A stretch of 64,000 nt of DNA. Origin: an uncultured Prevotellaceae bacterium (GTDB lineage: Bacteria; Bacteroidota; Bacteroidia; Bacteroidales; Bacteroidaceae). Location: positions 33,587 to 97,586 of the forward strand of contig CACYJV010000009.1 of the NCBI GenBank assembly GCA_902774815.1. The letters are read 5' to 3'. The translations under genes were made by a program, and so were the position numbers. Shown piece after piece: positions 33,654 to 42,558 of the stretch (its first letter is position 1; each line of letters begins with the position of its first letter). The notes below the pieces were generated by a model that was given only the letters and a program-made list of their open reading frames with translations, was not told the DNA's origin and did no database searches.

Positions 33654-36600
33654 TTAGAGGTTGATCTGCACACCAGCGGTGACCGACTTCGTAATGGGAT
33701 ACTTCTGTCCGTCGCTGCTACCCATTTCGGGATCCCATGTAGAGAACTTCGAGAAAGTAAGCAGGTTGGTGGCCTGCAGGAAGAAGCGCACGTCGTTGAT
33801 ATGTGCCTTACCCGTAATGGTCTTTGGCAACGTGTAGCCGATGTCAACATTCTTCAGACGCAGGTAGCGACCGTCGCGCAACCAGTAGCTCGAGGCACGG
33901 TTGTTGTTTGCATTGTTGCCGTAGGTCAACCGTGGATAAGTTGCCGTAGGGTCTTCGTTGGCAGCAATACCCAGTTTGGCAGCCGTCTGTGCGTCGATGT
34001 ATCGGTTGTCGACCATGCCCTTGAAGATCTGTCCGTAGTTGTTGTTGCTGAAGGCATAGACACACATGCCGTTGATGAGGAACGTCGACTTGCCAGCGCC
34101 CTGGAAGTGCAGGTTCACGTCGAAGTTCTTGTAGGCCACTGATACACCGAGTCCGTAGATGAGGTTCGGGGTGCTGGTGGCACCAATGGCCACAACGTCG
34201 CCGCCGTTCACCACGCCGTCGCCGTTGACGTCCTTATATTTTATGTCGCCCGGCTGCACGGCCCCGAAGTCCTGACGTGGCGAATTGCGAATGTCGTCGT
34301 AGTCGCGGAATAGTCCTTCGGCTATGAGGCCACGCACCTGATTGACGCGATAGCCACGCTGGTACTGGTAGGGATAGACGCTGTTCTCGACGTCGTAGTC
34401 CAGAATGGTGTTCTTCGAATAGGTCATGTTGCCACGGGCCACGAGGTGCACCTTTCCAAACGAATCCTCGTACTTGAAGTTTCCATCGAAGCCACGCGAT
34501 TTCACTGCGCCCACATTGGCGCGAGGCGTACTCTCAAGACCCGTGCTCCAGGGCAGGTAGTTACGCGACATGTAGATGCCCGTGCGCTTCTCGTGGAAAT
34601 AGTCCACGGTCAGCGAGAAGCGATTGTGGAAAATCACGATATCCAGACCGATGTCATCCTTCACGGCTTCTTCCCACGTGACGTTGGGCGAAGCCACCTG
34701 CGTGTAGTGAATACCGCTGACGTGGCCGTTACCCCAGTTCCATCCGGCATTGGTCTCACCGAGCGTGTACAGGTAGGGGAAGCGGTCGCCGGTGTTGTCG
34801 TTACCAACGCGGCCATGCGAATAGCGAACCTTCAGCATGTCGAGCCAGTCGAAGTGCTTCTGCACCCACGGCTCCTCGCCGATGTTCCAAGCCAGTGAGT
34901 AGGCCGGGAAAAATCCGAAGCGGTGGTGGTCGGCAAAGTTCTCCGAGCCGTTGTAACCGAAGTTGTAGTCAAGGAAATAGCGATTGGCAAAGTTGTAGGT
35001 AACCTGTCCGGCCAAGCCCATGTTCTTGCGCGAGATGCTGTTCTTGATGTCGTCGCCTATGTTCTGCGTCTGGATGTATGAGTCCTGCGTATACTTCAGG
35101 TTGGCACCGACGTTGTGCACCTTGGCAAACTGGCGATCCCAGTGCAGCAGCAGGTCGAGGAACTCGCGGCGCGAGCCATTGCTGCCCGACGACTGGTGCA
35201 TGTCGCTCTGGTCGTAGACGCGATCGTAGCTGATCTGACCCGTATTCACGTCGCGTGGAAAAGCCGAGTAGAGAGCAGGTGCCTGCTGATGGCTGATCCA
35301 GTTGCTGTTGTAAGTGTCGTAGCCGAAACGTCCGGTGAAGCGCAGGCCAGGCGTAATGAATTTCAAGTCCTGCTCCAGCGTGACGTTGCTCTGCAGGTTG
35401 TTCGTCCAGTTCTCGTTGTAACCCGACTGTGTGGCCGATACCCATGGGTTAATCATGGCAGCGTTGCCACGTCCGATGTTGATCATCGGCATATAGCCAT
35501 TGCTGTACTGGATGGGCGAAAGCAGTGGGTTGTAGCCGAAGAGCTGTCCCCAGATGTCGTCGTCGTTCACCCATACGTCAAGTTTGTTCTGGCTGCCGTC
35601 GATCTCCTCCTGCGAGCGGTAGCGCAGCTGTCCGGGACTATTGCGCTTCGACAGGTCGCCCGACACGCCGAGTTTCAGCAATGTGGTCGATGTGATGTCG
35701 ATGTCGACGTTCAGTCGGTAGTTCCAACGCTTGTAGTTGGCATTGGTGTCGTATTTCTTGCGCAGCGTCTGGTCTGTCTTATACATACCCTCGTCCTCGA
35801 CATACGACATCGATGCATAGTAGCGCGAGGTGTTGCCACCGCCACTCAGGTTGACGTTGCCACGATAGCTCCATGCGCCGTCGCGCAACAGCAGGTCCAT
35901 CCAGTCGACGTTCGGGTAGAGGTCTGGGTCGATGCCGGTGCGGATGATGTCGATTTCCTCAGGCTGATAGTACACGGGTTGATTGCGCGTGACACGTGCC
36001 TCGTTGACCAGGTTGGCATAGCCGATGCCATCGACAAACTCCGGTGTCTTGGTACGTGTATTGTAGCTGGTCTCCAGTTTGCCATTCACCTGAATCTTGC
36101 CCGCCTTACCATGTTTCGTGGTAATCAGAATGACGCCATTGGCACCCTTCGAACCATAGATGGCCGTGGCCGACGCGTCCTTCAGCACCGAGAACGACTC
36201 AATGTCCTCGATGTTCAGGTCGTTGATGTTGTCGCGCTCGAAGCCATCTACGAGGATGTAAGCCTTTGACCCTGCGCCGAAGGTTGAGATTCCTCGAATC
36301 CAGAACTCACTGGTGTTGCGGCCCGGTTGACCGCTTGTCTGCATGGCGATGATGCCTGGCACGTTGCCCGCCAGCGTGTTCGAGAGATTCGACGAGCTGT
36401 AGTGTTTCAGGTCGCCCATATCGACATTCGTCACGGCACCCGTCACAGTGAGCTTCTTCTGCGTGCCCATACCTGTCACGACGACTTCGTCGACAGCGTT
36501 CTTGGTGTCCTCCTCAAGCGTTACGTTGATCACCTGGCGGTCGCCCTTGACGAGTACCTCCTGCGACTTGTAGCCTATGTACGAGAATACCAGTGTCTGA

Positions 36601-36803
36601 TACTGGCGCACCTTGATCTTGTAGTTACCTTCGATATCGGTGATGACACCCAGGCCCTTCACGTCCTTGACAACGACGCTCACACCGATGAGTTCCTCGC
36701 CCATTGGGTCGGTCACCTTACCGGTAATCTCCATTTCGCTTTGTGCCAGCGCACCCGTGGTGAGGGCCATCAGCGATAGTAACATGATGATATATCTCTT
36801 CAT
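33654..36803 (-). CDS. SusC/RagA-family TonB-linked outer-membrane transporter
   Basis: A 1049-residue protein of normal SusC length. A signal peptide ('MLLSLMALTTGALAQ') is followed by a carboxypeptidase-D-like regulatory domain (about 25-100, 'EITGKVTDPMGEELIGVSVVVKDVKGLGVITDIEGNYKI'), the TonB-box/plug region ('DEVVVTGMGTQKKLTVTGAV', 'SNTLAGNVPGI', 'SFSVLKDASATAIYGSKGANGVILITTK') and a 22-strand barrel. It imports oligosaccharides bound by SusD across the outer membrane using TonB energy. No N-terminal anti-sigma (STN) extension is present, so control is probably by a separate regulator. The IPT/NHL lipoprotein gene lies 23 nt upstream. Confidence 0.95.
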   Translation of the reverse strand: MKRYIIMLLSLMALTTGALAQSEMEITGKVTDPMGEELIGVSVVVKDVKGLGVITDIEGNYKIKVRQYQTLVFSYIGYKSQEVLVKGDRQVINVTLEEDTKNAVDEVVVTGMGTQKKLTVTGAVTNVDMGDLKHYSSSNLSNTLAGNVPGIIAMQTSGQPGRNTSEFWIRGISTFGAGSKAYILVDGFERDNINDLNIEDIESFSVLKDASATAIYGSKGANGVILITTKHGKAGKIQVNGKLETSYNTRTKTPEFVDGIGYANLVNEARVTRNQPVYYQPEEIDIIRTGIDPDLYPNVDWMDLLLRDGAWSYRGNVNLSGGGNTSRYYASMSYVEDEGMYKTDQTLRKKYDTNANYKRWNYRLNVDIDITSTTLLKLGVSGDLSKRNSPGQLRYRSQEEIDGSQNKLDVWVNDDDIWGQLFGYNPLLSPIQYSNGYMPMINIGRGNAAMINPWVSATQSGYNENWTNNLQSNVTLEQDLKFITPGLRFTGRFGYDTYNSNWISHQQAPALYSAFPRDVNTGQISYDRVYDQSDMHQSSGSNGSRREFLDLLLHWDRQFAKVHNVGANLKYTQDSYIQTQNIGDDIKNSISRKNMGLAGQVTYNFANRYFLDYNFGYNGSENFADHHRFGFFPAYSLAWNIGEEPWVQKHFDWLDMLKVRYSHGRVGNDNTGDRFPYLYTLGETNAGWNWGNGHVSGIHYTQVASPNVTWEEAVKDDIGLDIVIFHNRFSLTVDYFHEKRTGIYMSRNYLPWSTGLESTPRANVGAVKSRGFDGNFKYEDSFGKVHLVARGNMTYSKNTILDYDVENSVYPYQYQRGYRVNQVRGLIAEGLFRDYDDIRNSPRQDFGAVQPGDIKYKDVNGDGVVNGGDVVAIGATSTPNLIYGLGVSVAYKNFDVNLHFQGAGKSTFLINGMCVYAFSNNNYGQIFKGMVDNRYIDAQTAAKLGIAANEDPTATYPRLTYGNNANNNRASSYWLRDGRYLRLKNVDIGYTLPKTITGKAHINDVRFFLQATNLLTFSKFSTWDPEMGSSDGQKYPITKSVTAGVQINL

Positions 36804-36826
36804 AACGTATTCACTTTTTCATTGTG

Positions 36827-38374
36827 TTACTGCTCTTCCTCCTCGCCTTCCATGCTTATCTGACGGATGCGATGACCCACCGTGTCGAGAATGTAGAAGG
36901 TATTGGTTTCTTCGTTGTAGGCAATGCCTGTCGGATCGCGGAAACGAGCTACCTCACGCAGATCGCCGTCCTCGGTTCCCCACATGTTGTTGTCGGTAAT
37001 CGACGACGTGCCACGTCCTGCATAGGTACGAACCAGACCATCGGGCGTCAAGTAGCGCACACAGTGGTTCTGGTTATCACAGAAGTAGAAGTCGTATACA
37101 TCGTCGCGCCCAGCGGCCACATATTCAGGATTCTTCACGAAGCAACCCTGATAAGGACGGTGCAGGCGGGCACTCGTGCCAACGCCCTCGACCCATCCGG
37201 CCTGTCCCATCTCGCCTGCAAAGACGTAGGGTGCCGAGAAGCGCTTCTCCTGCTCGTTGTAGTCGGAACGCAGGATGTAGTGCTGGTTGATGACCACAAT
37301 ATAGGCATACTTACCCGAAGGATGAATGTCTATCTGGAACTCCCAACCATTGTCCTGAATACGGAAGATGTTCTGATAGGCACCGCCTGCCATCGTCGGA
37401 CTCCAGGGCTCGCCCTCGTAGTCGGGTTGCAGCGTGGCTAGATACTTGTTCAGGTCGAGACGGAACACCTGTCCGCTCTCGTAGCTGTTGAAGTAGAGTT
37501 CACCGTTCACGGGATGCACGCTGGCACCATTGCACTGCTTGTAGGCTGCGAGCACCTGGCGTGGAGAGCTGTTGCTGAACGAGCCGTCGCGGTTGCGCGT
37601 CACAATCCATACGCTCGTCGACTGCTGGCCTGCATCGTCGCGGTCGGTGGCCACGAGCATGTACTTGGCCTTTTCGCCCGTATAGGGGTCATCGGCAAAG
37701 TCGATGGTACGCAGACGTCTGTCGTCGAAGCAGGTCGCCTTCGACATGATGAGTTGCACGGTGCGACGCTTCATGTCGAGCATCTGTATGCCAGGACCGC
37801 CGTTATCGTAGATGACGTAGAGGCGTTCGGGATAGAGAGGATCCCACTTCATGAAACCGTCGTCGCGGAAGCCGCTGGCCTCGCTGAAGGGCACCACGGA
37901 ACCCACCGAACCAGGATTCCAGGGATCGTCGCCACTCTCGTTGCGGTGACCGCAGAGAGTGCTGAGCACCATCTTACGCTCGTACTGGAAGCGTTCGGCA
38001 GCCTTGGCCGACTGGCGGCCTGTGCTGTCGTTGCCTATGGTCACCTCGATGTCGCCACGATAGGCACCGGCCGGCACAAAGCAATAGATGACCGTCGGCT
38101 TCACGTTGACCACCACGGCACGCTTGCCACCGATGGTGACGCGTACGAGTGCCGTGTCGACGCCAAAGTTCTCGCCGAAGATGACGAGCTTCTGGCTGAC
38201 GCCTCCTTCTTTCGGGCTGAAGTCGCTCACCACCACGCCCTTCGCGGGATTGAAGGGGGTAGCGTCGGTGCTGTCGGTGGCATCGTCGCCGCAGCCAGCG
38301 AAGCTGAGCGTCAGCCATGCAAGCACGACCCCCATGAGGAGTCGTTGATGCACGATGAATAATGACTTTTTCAT
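36827..38374 (-). CDS. IPT/TIG and NHL-repeat surface lipoprotein
   Basis: A 515-residue lipoprotein (lipobox 'LSFAGC'). Residues about 45-125 form an IPT/TIG Ig-like domain ('VVSDFSPKEGGVSQKLVIFGENFGVDTALVRVTIGGKRA..VN...IYCFVPAGAYRGDIEVTI'). The rest is an NHL-type beta-propeller with repeats such as 'SEASGFRDDGFMKWDP', 'GVGTSARLHRPYQGCFVK', 'HCVRYLTPDGLVRTYAG' and 'FRDPTGIAYNEETNTFYILDTVGHRIRQIS'. Proteins like this occupy a surface-glycan-binding (SusE/F-like) position in many Bacteroidetes PULs. The C-terminus is acidic ('MEGEEEEQ'). It lies between the GtaA-like enzyme and SusC in the operon. Confidence 0.85.
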   Translation of the reverse strand: MKKSLFIVHQRLLMGVVLAWLTLSFAGCGDDATDSTDATPFNPAKGVVVSDFSPKEGGVSQKLVIFGENFGVDTALVRVTIGGKRAVVVNVKPTVIYCFVPAGAYRGDIEVTIGNDSTGRQSAKAAERFQYERKMVLSTLCGHRNESGDDPWNPGSVGSVVPFSEASGFRDDGFMKWDPLYPERLYVIYDNGGPGIQMLDMKRRTVQLIMSKATCFDDRRLRTIDFADDPYTGEKAKYMLVATDRDDAGQQSTSVWIVTRNRDGSFSNSSPRQVLAAYKQCNGASVHPVNGELYFNSYESGQVFRLDLNKYLATLQPDYEGEPWSPTMAGGAYQNIFRIQDNGWEFQIDIHPSGKYAYIVVINQHYILRSDYNEQEKRFSAPYVFAGEMGQAGWVEGVGTSARLHRPYQGCFVKNPEYVAAGRDDVYDFYFCDNQNHCVRYLTPDGLVRTYAGRGTSSITDNNMWGTEDGDLREVARFRDPTGIAYNEETNTFYILDTVGHRIRQISMEGEEEEQ

Positions 38375-38393
38375 TCTTATCTTTAAGTTTTAG

Positions 38394-40901
38394 TTATTGG
38401 TTCAACTTCTCTGCCAACACGCGCATCCAATGGCCTGCGATGACGCTGCGCGCCTTGAAGCCCACCATCAGTGCGGTCTTCGTGTCGTACCAGTCGCTGG
38501 TGGGCACACGGCTCTCGGTTTCGTTCATGTAGTTGTAGAGGGGCTCCACAAACTTCACGAACGTTTTCTTGTCCTTGCTCATGGCTGCGGTCCACATGAT
38601 CCAGTCGCTCTTGGTGTAGTCGCGACGGATGTCTAGTGGCAGTCCGTAGCGATTCTGCTTCGTGAGGTAGTATTTCACCTCGCGTTCCATGGCACCGTTG
38701 GGGAACAGGTTCAGTCCCCACAGCTTGTCCCACACCATGTTGTACTTCTGGCTCCACGTGTCCTTGCGGTCGAAGGCCAGCCGGTAGTGGTCGCCCTCGC
38801 GGGCATCTTGCTCCCACTGCACGGCCATCTCGCGTGCGCGGTTCATATATTTGTTGTAAACGTCGTCGAGGCCTTTCAGCTGTGCCATCAGCGCATAGCC
38901 TGCCACACCCATGATGGCCTTCACCGACAGGTTGGTGTTGTGAGCCCAGTGGCCTGCGAAGTCGTCGGTGCACAGTTGGTTGGTGGGATCCTGACCGTTG
39001 TCCGAGAGGTAGTCGGCCCACGTTGTGATGATGTCCCAATACTTATCTACGTAGCCTGTGTTACCATCAATCAGGCTGAGCATGGCAGCCAGCGTAATCA
39101 TGTTGCCAGCCTCCTCCAGCGGCATGTCTCCACCATACACCTGGCCGTTGGCCTTAGGATACTGACCGAGGTCGTGGGCGGCAAACGGCTTAGTCCAACG
39201 GCCGCTGTAGCTATATTCGAAAATGGAGGTCATCATGGCCTTCTGCAGTTCTGGGTTGTAGCAGAGGAACAGCGGTGCCTCGGGATAGGTCAGGTCCACC
39301 GTATTCACGCAACCGTTCGAATTGTTCTCCTTCGAGAAGAACAGCAGGTTGCCCTCATCGTCGCGGAACAGCTTGTGGGCGGCAATGACGTGGCGGTAGC
39401 AGGCCGAGAGCACCTCGGCATACTGCTTGTTTCCAGCCGCCAGCGCATCGTCATAGATCATCTTATCCAGCTGTCGGCAGCGTTTCATGATGCCGCTGTA
39501 CTCGCGGTTCATGCGCTGCACCATGTCGAAGATGCTGACGGCACCATCGTGAGCCCAGTAGCCTTTGTAGCGCTTATAGAAGTATTCGATGTCTTCAATC
39601 TCGTCGTAGCCGATGAGGGCATACGATGACGCCTGGGTCACCCTGCCGAAGTCGTGACGATAGGCCAGTGTGGGCATCTCCTCGGGTTTCGAGGCAGCCA
39701 CTCGGCGTTCGCCCTCAGGCAGACGACCCGTGGTGGTGAAGGTTTTGCGCAACAGCTCGTCATGGGTGATGGCCACGTCGCCGTTGATGGCAGGCAGATA
39801 CAGATAACCCCAATCAATGCAGATGCCGTCGCCAGTCTTTGCCAGTATGGGCTGCTCTATGGTTCCCGTCTTCAGGTAGCTCACGCCGCGGTGTTCCTCC
39901 TGGGTGGTCAGCGTCGCCTGCGTGGCCTTGTTCACGGCCAACAGCGGCGATGCAGTGAGCAACAGCTGGGCGTCGTGCTCGCGTCCGTCGGTCGAACGCA
40001 CCTGATAGGAGATGTAGTTCACCGGGGCCGACAGCAGGTCGTAGTCGTCCATGAGCATGGGCGCCGTGAAAACGAGGTCGAGTTCCACGGGTCCGCACAC
40101 GAAAGTATAATAGGTGTTCGTGGCGAGCACGTCGATGCTCTTCTGCGTTGCGAGCTGGACACCGCCGTTGTCGGTCTTCACCTTGCTATAAAGGCCGAAG
40201 TCGGTATAGGCACCACCGGTGGTGTTATGACAGTGTGAGGCGATGACGTTCTTGCCCGGGTGCAGCAGTTTCTTCAGCTCATCGTTCAGCGGCAGGCGGA
40301 TTCCTTCGCGCCAGGTCTCACCCGTGTCGGCCACCTTCGTGCCGTTCACAAACAGCTCGAACACGTCGTCGTGCGAATAGATCAGCACCAGTTCCTCCTG
40401 CAGGTCGGCAGCCGAGAGGTCGATGGTACGGCGCACATACAGGTCGCTGTTCTCCTCGCTCCAGCGGGTGCGCACGAAACTCAGGTCGGGCGAACCGAAG
40501 GCGGCCCTGCCCTCACGCCACGACGCATCGTCGAAACCAGGCTTCTGCCAGCCGTCCTGCTGCACCTCACGCGTGTAGCGAGCCTGCCAACCGCCTTCGT
40601 CGGCCATCGGGGCAACAGTCTTGAACACGTCGCGGTCGGCACCCATGAAGCAATAGGTCACGCCGTCCACGCGAAGCCATCCCTGCAGAGGCTTCTCGTC
40701 GTTCGTCCAATGGCGCGTCATTCCCTCGTTCAACTCGTCGTAAGGCGACCAGATGGAGAAGTAGGGGTCGTTCACCACAAGTGGCACCGAGGGCACACGC
40801 AGATCTGTCTGCTCATAGGGCTGGAAGAATCCTGCCGACTGAGCATTGGCAGCAATGGCCGAAAGGAGCACTGCCACACTTGTCATCATTTTCTTTTTCA
40901 T
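38394..40901 (-). CDS. Glutaminase-A-like (DUF5127/DUF4965/DUF1793) secreted enzyme
   Basis: An 835-residue secreted protein (signal peptide 'SVAVLLSAIAANAQ'), first gene of the PUL operon. After 'FFQPYEQTDLRVPSVPLVVNDPYFSIWSPYDELNEGMTRHW' a jelly-roll ('LYVRRTIDLSAADLQEELVLIYSHDDVFELFVNG') precedes the six-hairpin-like helical domain with 'FFSKENNSNGCVNTVDLTYPEAPLFLCYNPELQKAMM' and 'LCTDDFAGHWAHNTNLSVKAIMGVAGYA'. The family is named for fungal glutaminase A, but Bacteroidetes copies are common in PULs and may be glycosidases; the activity is therefore open. It aligns over its whole length with the first about 860 residues of the DUF4965-GH2 fusion at the other end of the same operon. Confidence 0.8.
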   Translation of the reverse strand: MKKKMMTSVAVLLSAIAANAQSAGFFQPYEQTDLRVPSVPLVVNDPYFSIWSPYDELNEGMTRHWTNDEKPLQGWLRVDGVTYCFMGADRDVFKTVAPMADEGGWQARYTREVQQDGWQKPGFDDASWREGRAAFGSPDLSFVRTRWSEENSDLYVRRTIDLSAADLQEELVLIYSHDDVFELFVNGTKVADTGETWREGIRLPLNDELKKLLHPGKNVIASHCHNTTGGAYTDFGLYSKVKTDNGGVQLATQKSIDVLATNTYYTFVCGPVELDLVFTAPMLMDDYDLLSAPVNYISYQVRSTDGREHDAQLLLTASPLLAVNKATQATLTTQEEHRGVSYLKTGTIEQPILAKTGDGICIDWGYLYLPAINGDVAITHDELLRKTFTTTGRLPEGERRVAASKPEEMPTLAYRHDFGRVTQASSYALIGYDEIEDIEYFYKRYKGYWAHDGAVSIFDMVQRMNREYSGIMKRCRQLDKMIYDDALAAGNKQYAEVLSACYRHVIAAHKLFRDDEGNLLFFSKENNSNGCVNTVDLTYPEAPLFLCYNPELQKAMMTSIFEYSYSGRWTKPFAAHDLGQYPKANGQVYGGDMPLEEAGNMITLAAMLSLIDGNTGYVDKYWDIITTWADYLSDNGQDPTNQLCTDDFAGHWAHNTNLSVKAIMGVAGYALMAQLKGLDDVYNKYMNRAREMAVQWEQDAREGDHYRLAFDRKDTWSQKYNMVWDKLWGLNLFPNGAMEREVKYYLTKQNRYGLPLDIRRDYTKSDWIMWTAAMSKDKKTFVKFVEPLYNYMNETESRVPTSDWYDTKTALMVGFKARSVIAGHWMRVLAEKLNQ

Positions 40902-41138
40902 AACGTTTCTCTGTTTATTTTTATTCTTGCTATCTTTCGTCGATGCTTTTCGTACGTTGTTACCTGAAACAATCTTTCCTACCTAATGACTAAGAACCTA
41001 CACTGAATGATTCCTTGCAAAGGAATAATATGAACCTAACTAACCAAATCTAACTAATCATATTTCTACTCAAATCAAATCTATGTCGCGCGAGCCACAA
41101 CGATGGTTTCGTAGCTTAGCGGAGAAAAAACTACTCTG

Positions 41139-41167
41139 CAAAGTTCGGAAAAAAAACACATCTGCAA
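41139..41167 (-). promoter_or_regulatory. Candidate promoter of the SusC/SusD operon
   Basis: Minus-strand GAACTTTG at 41139-41146 (one off TAnnTTTG) with TTGC about 17 nt further upstream (41164-41167). The 459-nt divergent gap 40902-41360 otherwise holds a short hairpin (ATTCCTT/AAGGAAT near 41009-41025) and a CAACTCT tandem at 41283-41309; no gene was seen. Confidence 0.4.
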
Positions 41168-41317
41168 GGAAAATAACTATTCAAAACAAGCAAAACATAC
41201 GTCAAAGGCGCATACTACAGCCTGCACACTTCGGCCTTACTGACTAAAAACACAAAAATTTCCTTTTGTGATGAAAAAACGCTCAACTCTAAATACTCAA
41301 CTCTCAACTTTTATTTG

Positions 41318-41325
41318 TACCTTTG
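41318..41325 (+). promoter_or_regulatory. -7 box of the GH43-like lipoprotein gene
   Basis: TACCTTTG, 36 nt before the ATG at 41361. It lies downstream of the earlier in-frame ATG at 41268 and so supports 41361 as the start. Confidence 0.55.
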
Positions 41326-41360
41326 CCCCGAAGGAAACAACTTTTGCACTGACTAACTAT

Positions 41361-42404
41361 ATGAAGCCCTCCACTTTAGACACTAAAAGCACAACTTTAG
41401 ATCATATAATCTACTGCTTTACGATAGCTGTCCTTACCCTTTTCAGCTGCCATACGAGGCAAAACCCGTTGGAACAGTCCTCGCAAGTCATCTTAGAGGA
41501 GGGTTGCTACCCACATGCCACACTTTGGCAGGGATGCTACTACTACACGATGCAGCAGCCTGATGCCGACTGCGTCGTGCTTTATGCGGCCGACCAACTT
41601 GAGCATCTCGCACAGGGGCGCCGACAGGTCGTACTACCTGCTGACTCCCTGCAACACATCTGGTCGCCAGAACTTCACCGAATCGACGGTAAGTGGTATC
41701 TCTACTTCGAAGCCGACGACGGCAATACCGACAACCACCAACTCTACGTGATGGAAAACGCTTCCGACGACCCTATGGAGGGGACGTTCCGAATGAAAGG
41801 TGCCATCAAGACGAACGAAGAGTGGAACTTCGGCCTGCACCCCACCAGCATTGTCGTTCGCGGAAAGCAGTATCTGCTCTGGTCTGGCTGGCAGCACCGA
41901 CGTTCGGAAACGGAGACGCAGTGCATATACATTGCCCGTATGCTAAACCCATGGACGCTCGACTCCGAGCGTGTGCTACTGTCAAAGCCCGAGCTCGAGT
42001 GGGAGCGACAGTGGATCAATCCCAACGGCGACCGTTCGAACTACCCCATCTTCGTCAACGAAAACCCTGAGGCCTTCATCACACCCGACCAGCACTACGT
42101 CTGCGTGTGCTACTCTGCCAGCGGCATCTGGACGGTATACAATACGCTTGGCATGCTCTATGCACGTGCCGATGCCGATTTGCTCGACATCCGTTCGTGG
42201 ACAAAGATGCAGGAACCCGTCGTGCGATGCATGCCCGACAGTACTATCTTCGGCATCTCCGACATCTGCGTGGTTCCGTCTGTCGACGGACAACACCACT
42301 ACCTGCTCTACGAGGCAAAGCAATATGACGACGAGGGCTTTTTCCACCGCAACATCCAGATGCGTCCCCTCGGCTGGAACGACGAAGGCCTGCCGCGCTT
42401 CTAA
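41361..42404 (+). CDS. GH43-like five-bladed beta-propeller lipoprotein
   Basis: The start at 41361 gives a 347-residue lipoprotein with 'FTIAVLTLFSC' as lipobox and lies after the likely promoter; the frame is open to 41268. The body looks like a GH43-type propeller: 'HIWSPELHRIDGKWYLYFEADDGN', 'HPTSIVVRGKQYLLWSGW', 'NPEAFITPDQHYVCVCYSASGIWTVYNTLGMLY' and 'SWTKMQEPVV'. Where GH43 enzymes have 'ADP' with the catalytic Asp before the first 'GxYY' strand, this protein has 'GCYPHATLWQGCYYYTM', so the catalytic base seems replaced. It could be a binding protein or an atypical enzyme on arabinose- or xylose-containing glycans. It is divergent from the PUL operon and followed by a terminator. Confidence 0.72.
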   Translation: MKPSTLDTKSTTLDHIIYCFTIAVLTLFSCHTRQNPLEQSSQVILEEGCYPHATLWQGCYYYTMQQPDADCVVLYAADQLEHLAQGRRQVVLPADSLQHIWSPELHRIDGKWYLYFEADDGNTDNHQLYVMENASDDPMEGTFRMKGAIKTNEEWNFGLHPTSIVVRGKQYLLWSGWQHRRSETETQCIYIARMLNPWTLDSERVLLSKPELEWERQWINPNGDRSNYPIFVNENPEAFITPDQHYVCVCYSASGIWTVYNTLGMLYARADADLLDIRSWTKMQEPVVRCMPDSTIFGISDICVVPSVDGQHHYLLYEAKQYDDEGFFHRNIQMRPLGWNDEGLPRF

Positions 42405-42463
42405 ACCCGTCGCCCGCCACCCCGTCCCGTAAACTGCCATTCTATGGCAGCACCCCCACAAAA

Positions 42464-42496
42464 AGCGGCCTGCTCCTATTACAGAAGCAGGCCGCT
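42464..42496. terminator. Bidirectional terminator between convergent genes
   Basis: An 11-bp stem AGCGGCCTGCT/AGCAGGCCGCT (42464-42474, 42486-42496) with 11-nt loop. The plus strand continues to TCTTTTTG; on the minus strand four A residues (42461-42464) give a short U-tract. It serves the GH43-like gene and probably the convergent 1051-residue protein gene. Confidence 0.75.
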
Positions 42497-42516
42497 CGCA
42501 TATCATCTTTTTGTTT

Positions 42517-42558
42517 CCCCTTCCCTCCCCCAGTCGGGGGAGGTCAGGAGGGGGGTCC
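42517..42558. repeat. C-rich palindromic repeat, single arm
   Basis: CCTCCCCCAGTCGGGGGAGG hairpin followed by GGAGGGGGGTCC. Related to the two arms inserted in the CyuA-type gene at 23041-23195. Confidence 0.65.

Noticed and set aside
41268-41360. Earlier ATG for the GH43-like lipoprotein
   Set aside because: A -7 promoter box lies at 41318-41325, downstream of that ATG, and the lipoprotein signal starts at 41361.
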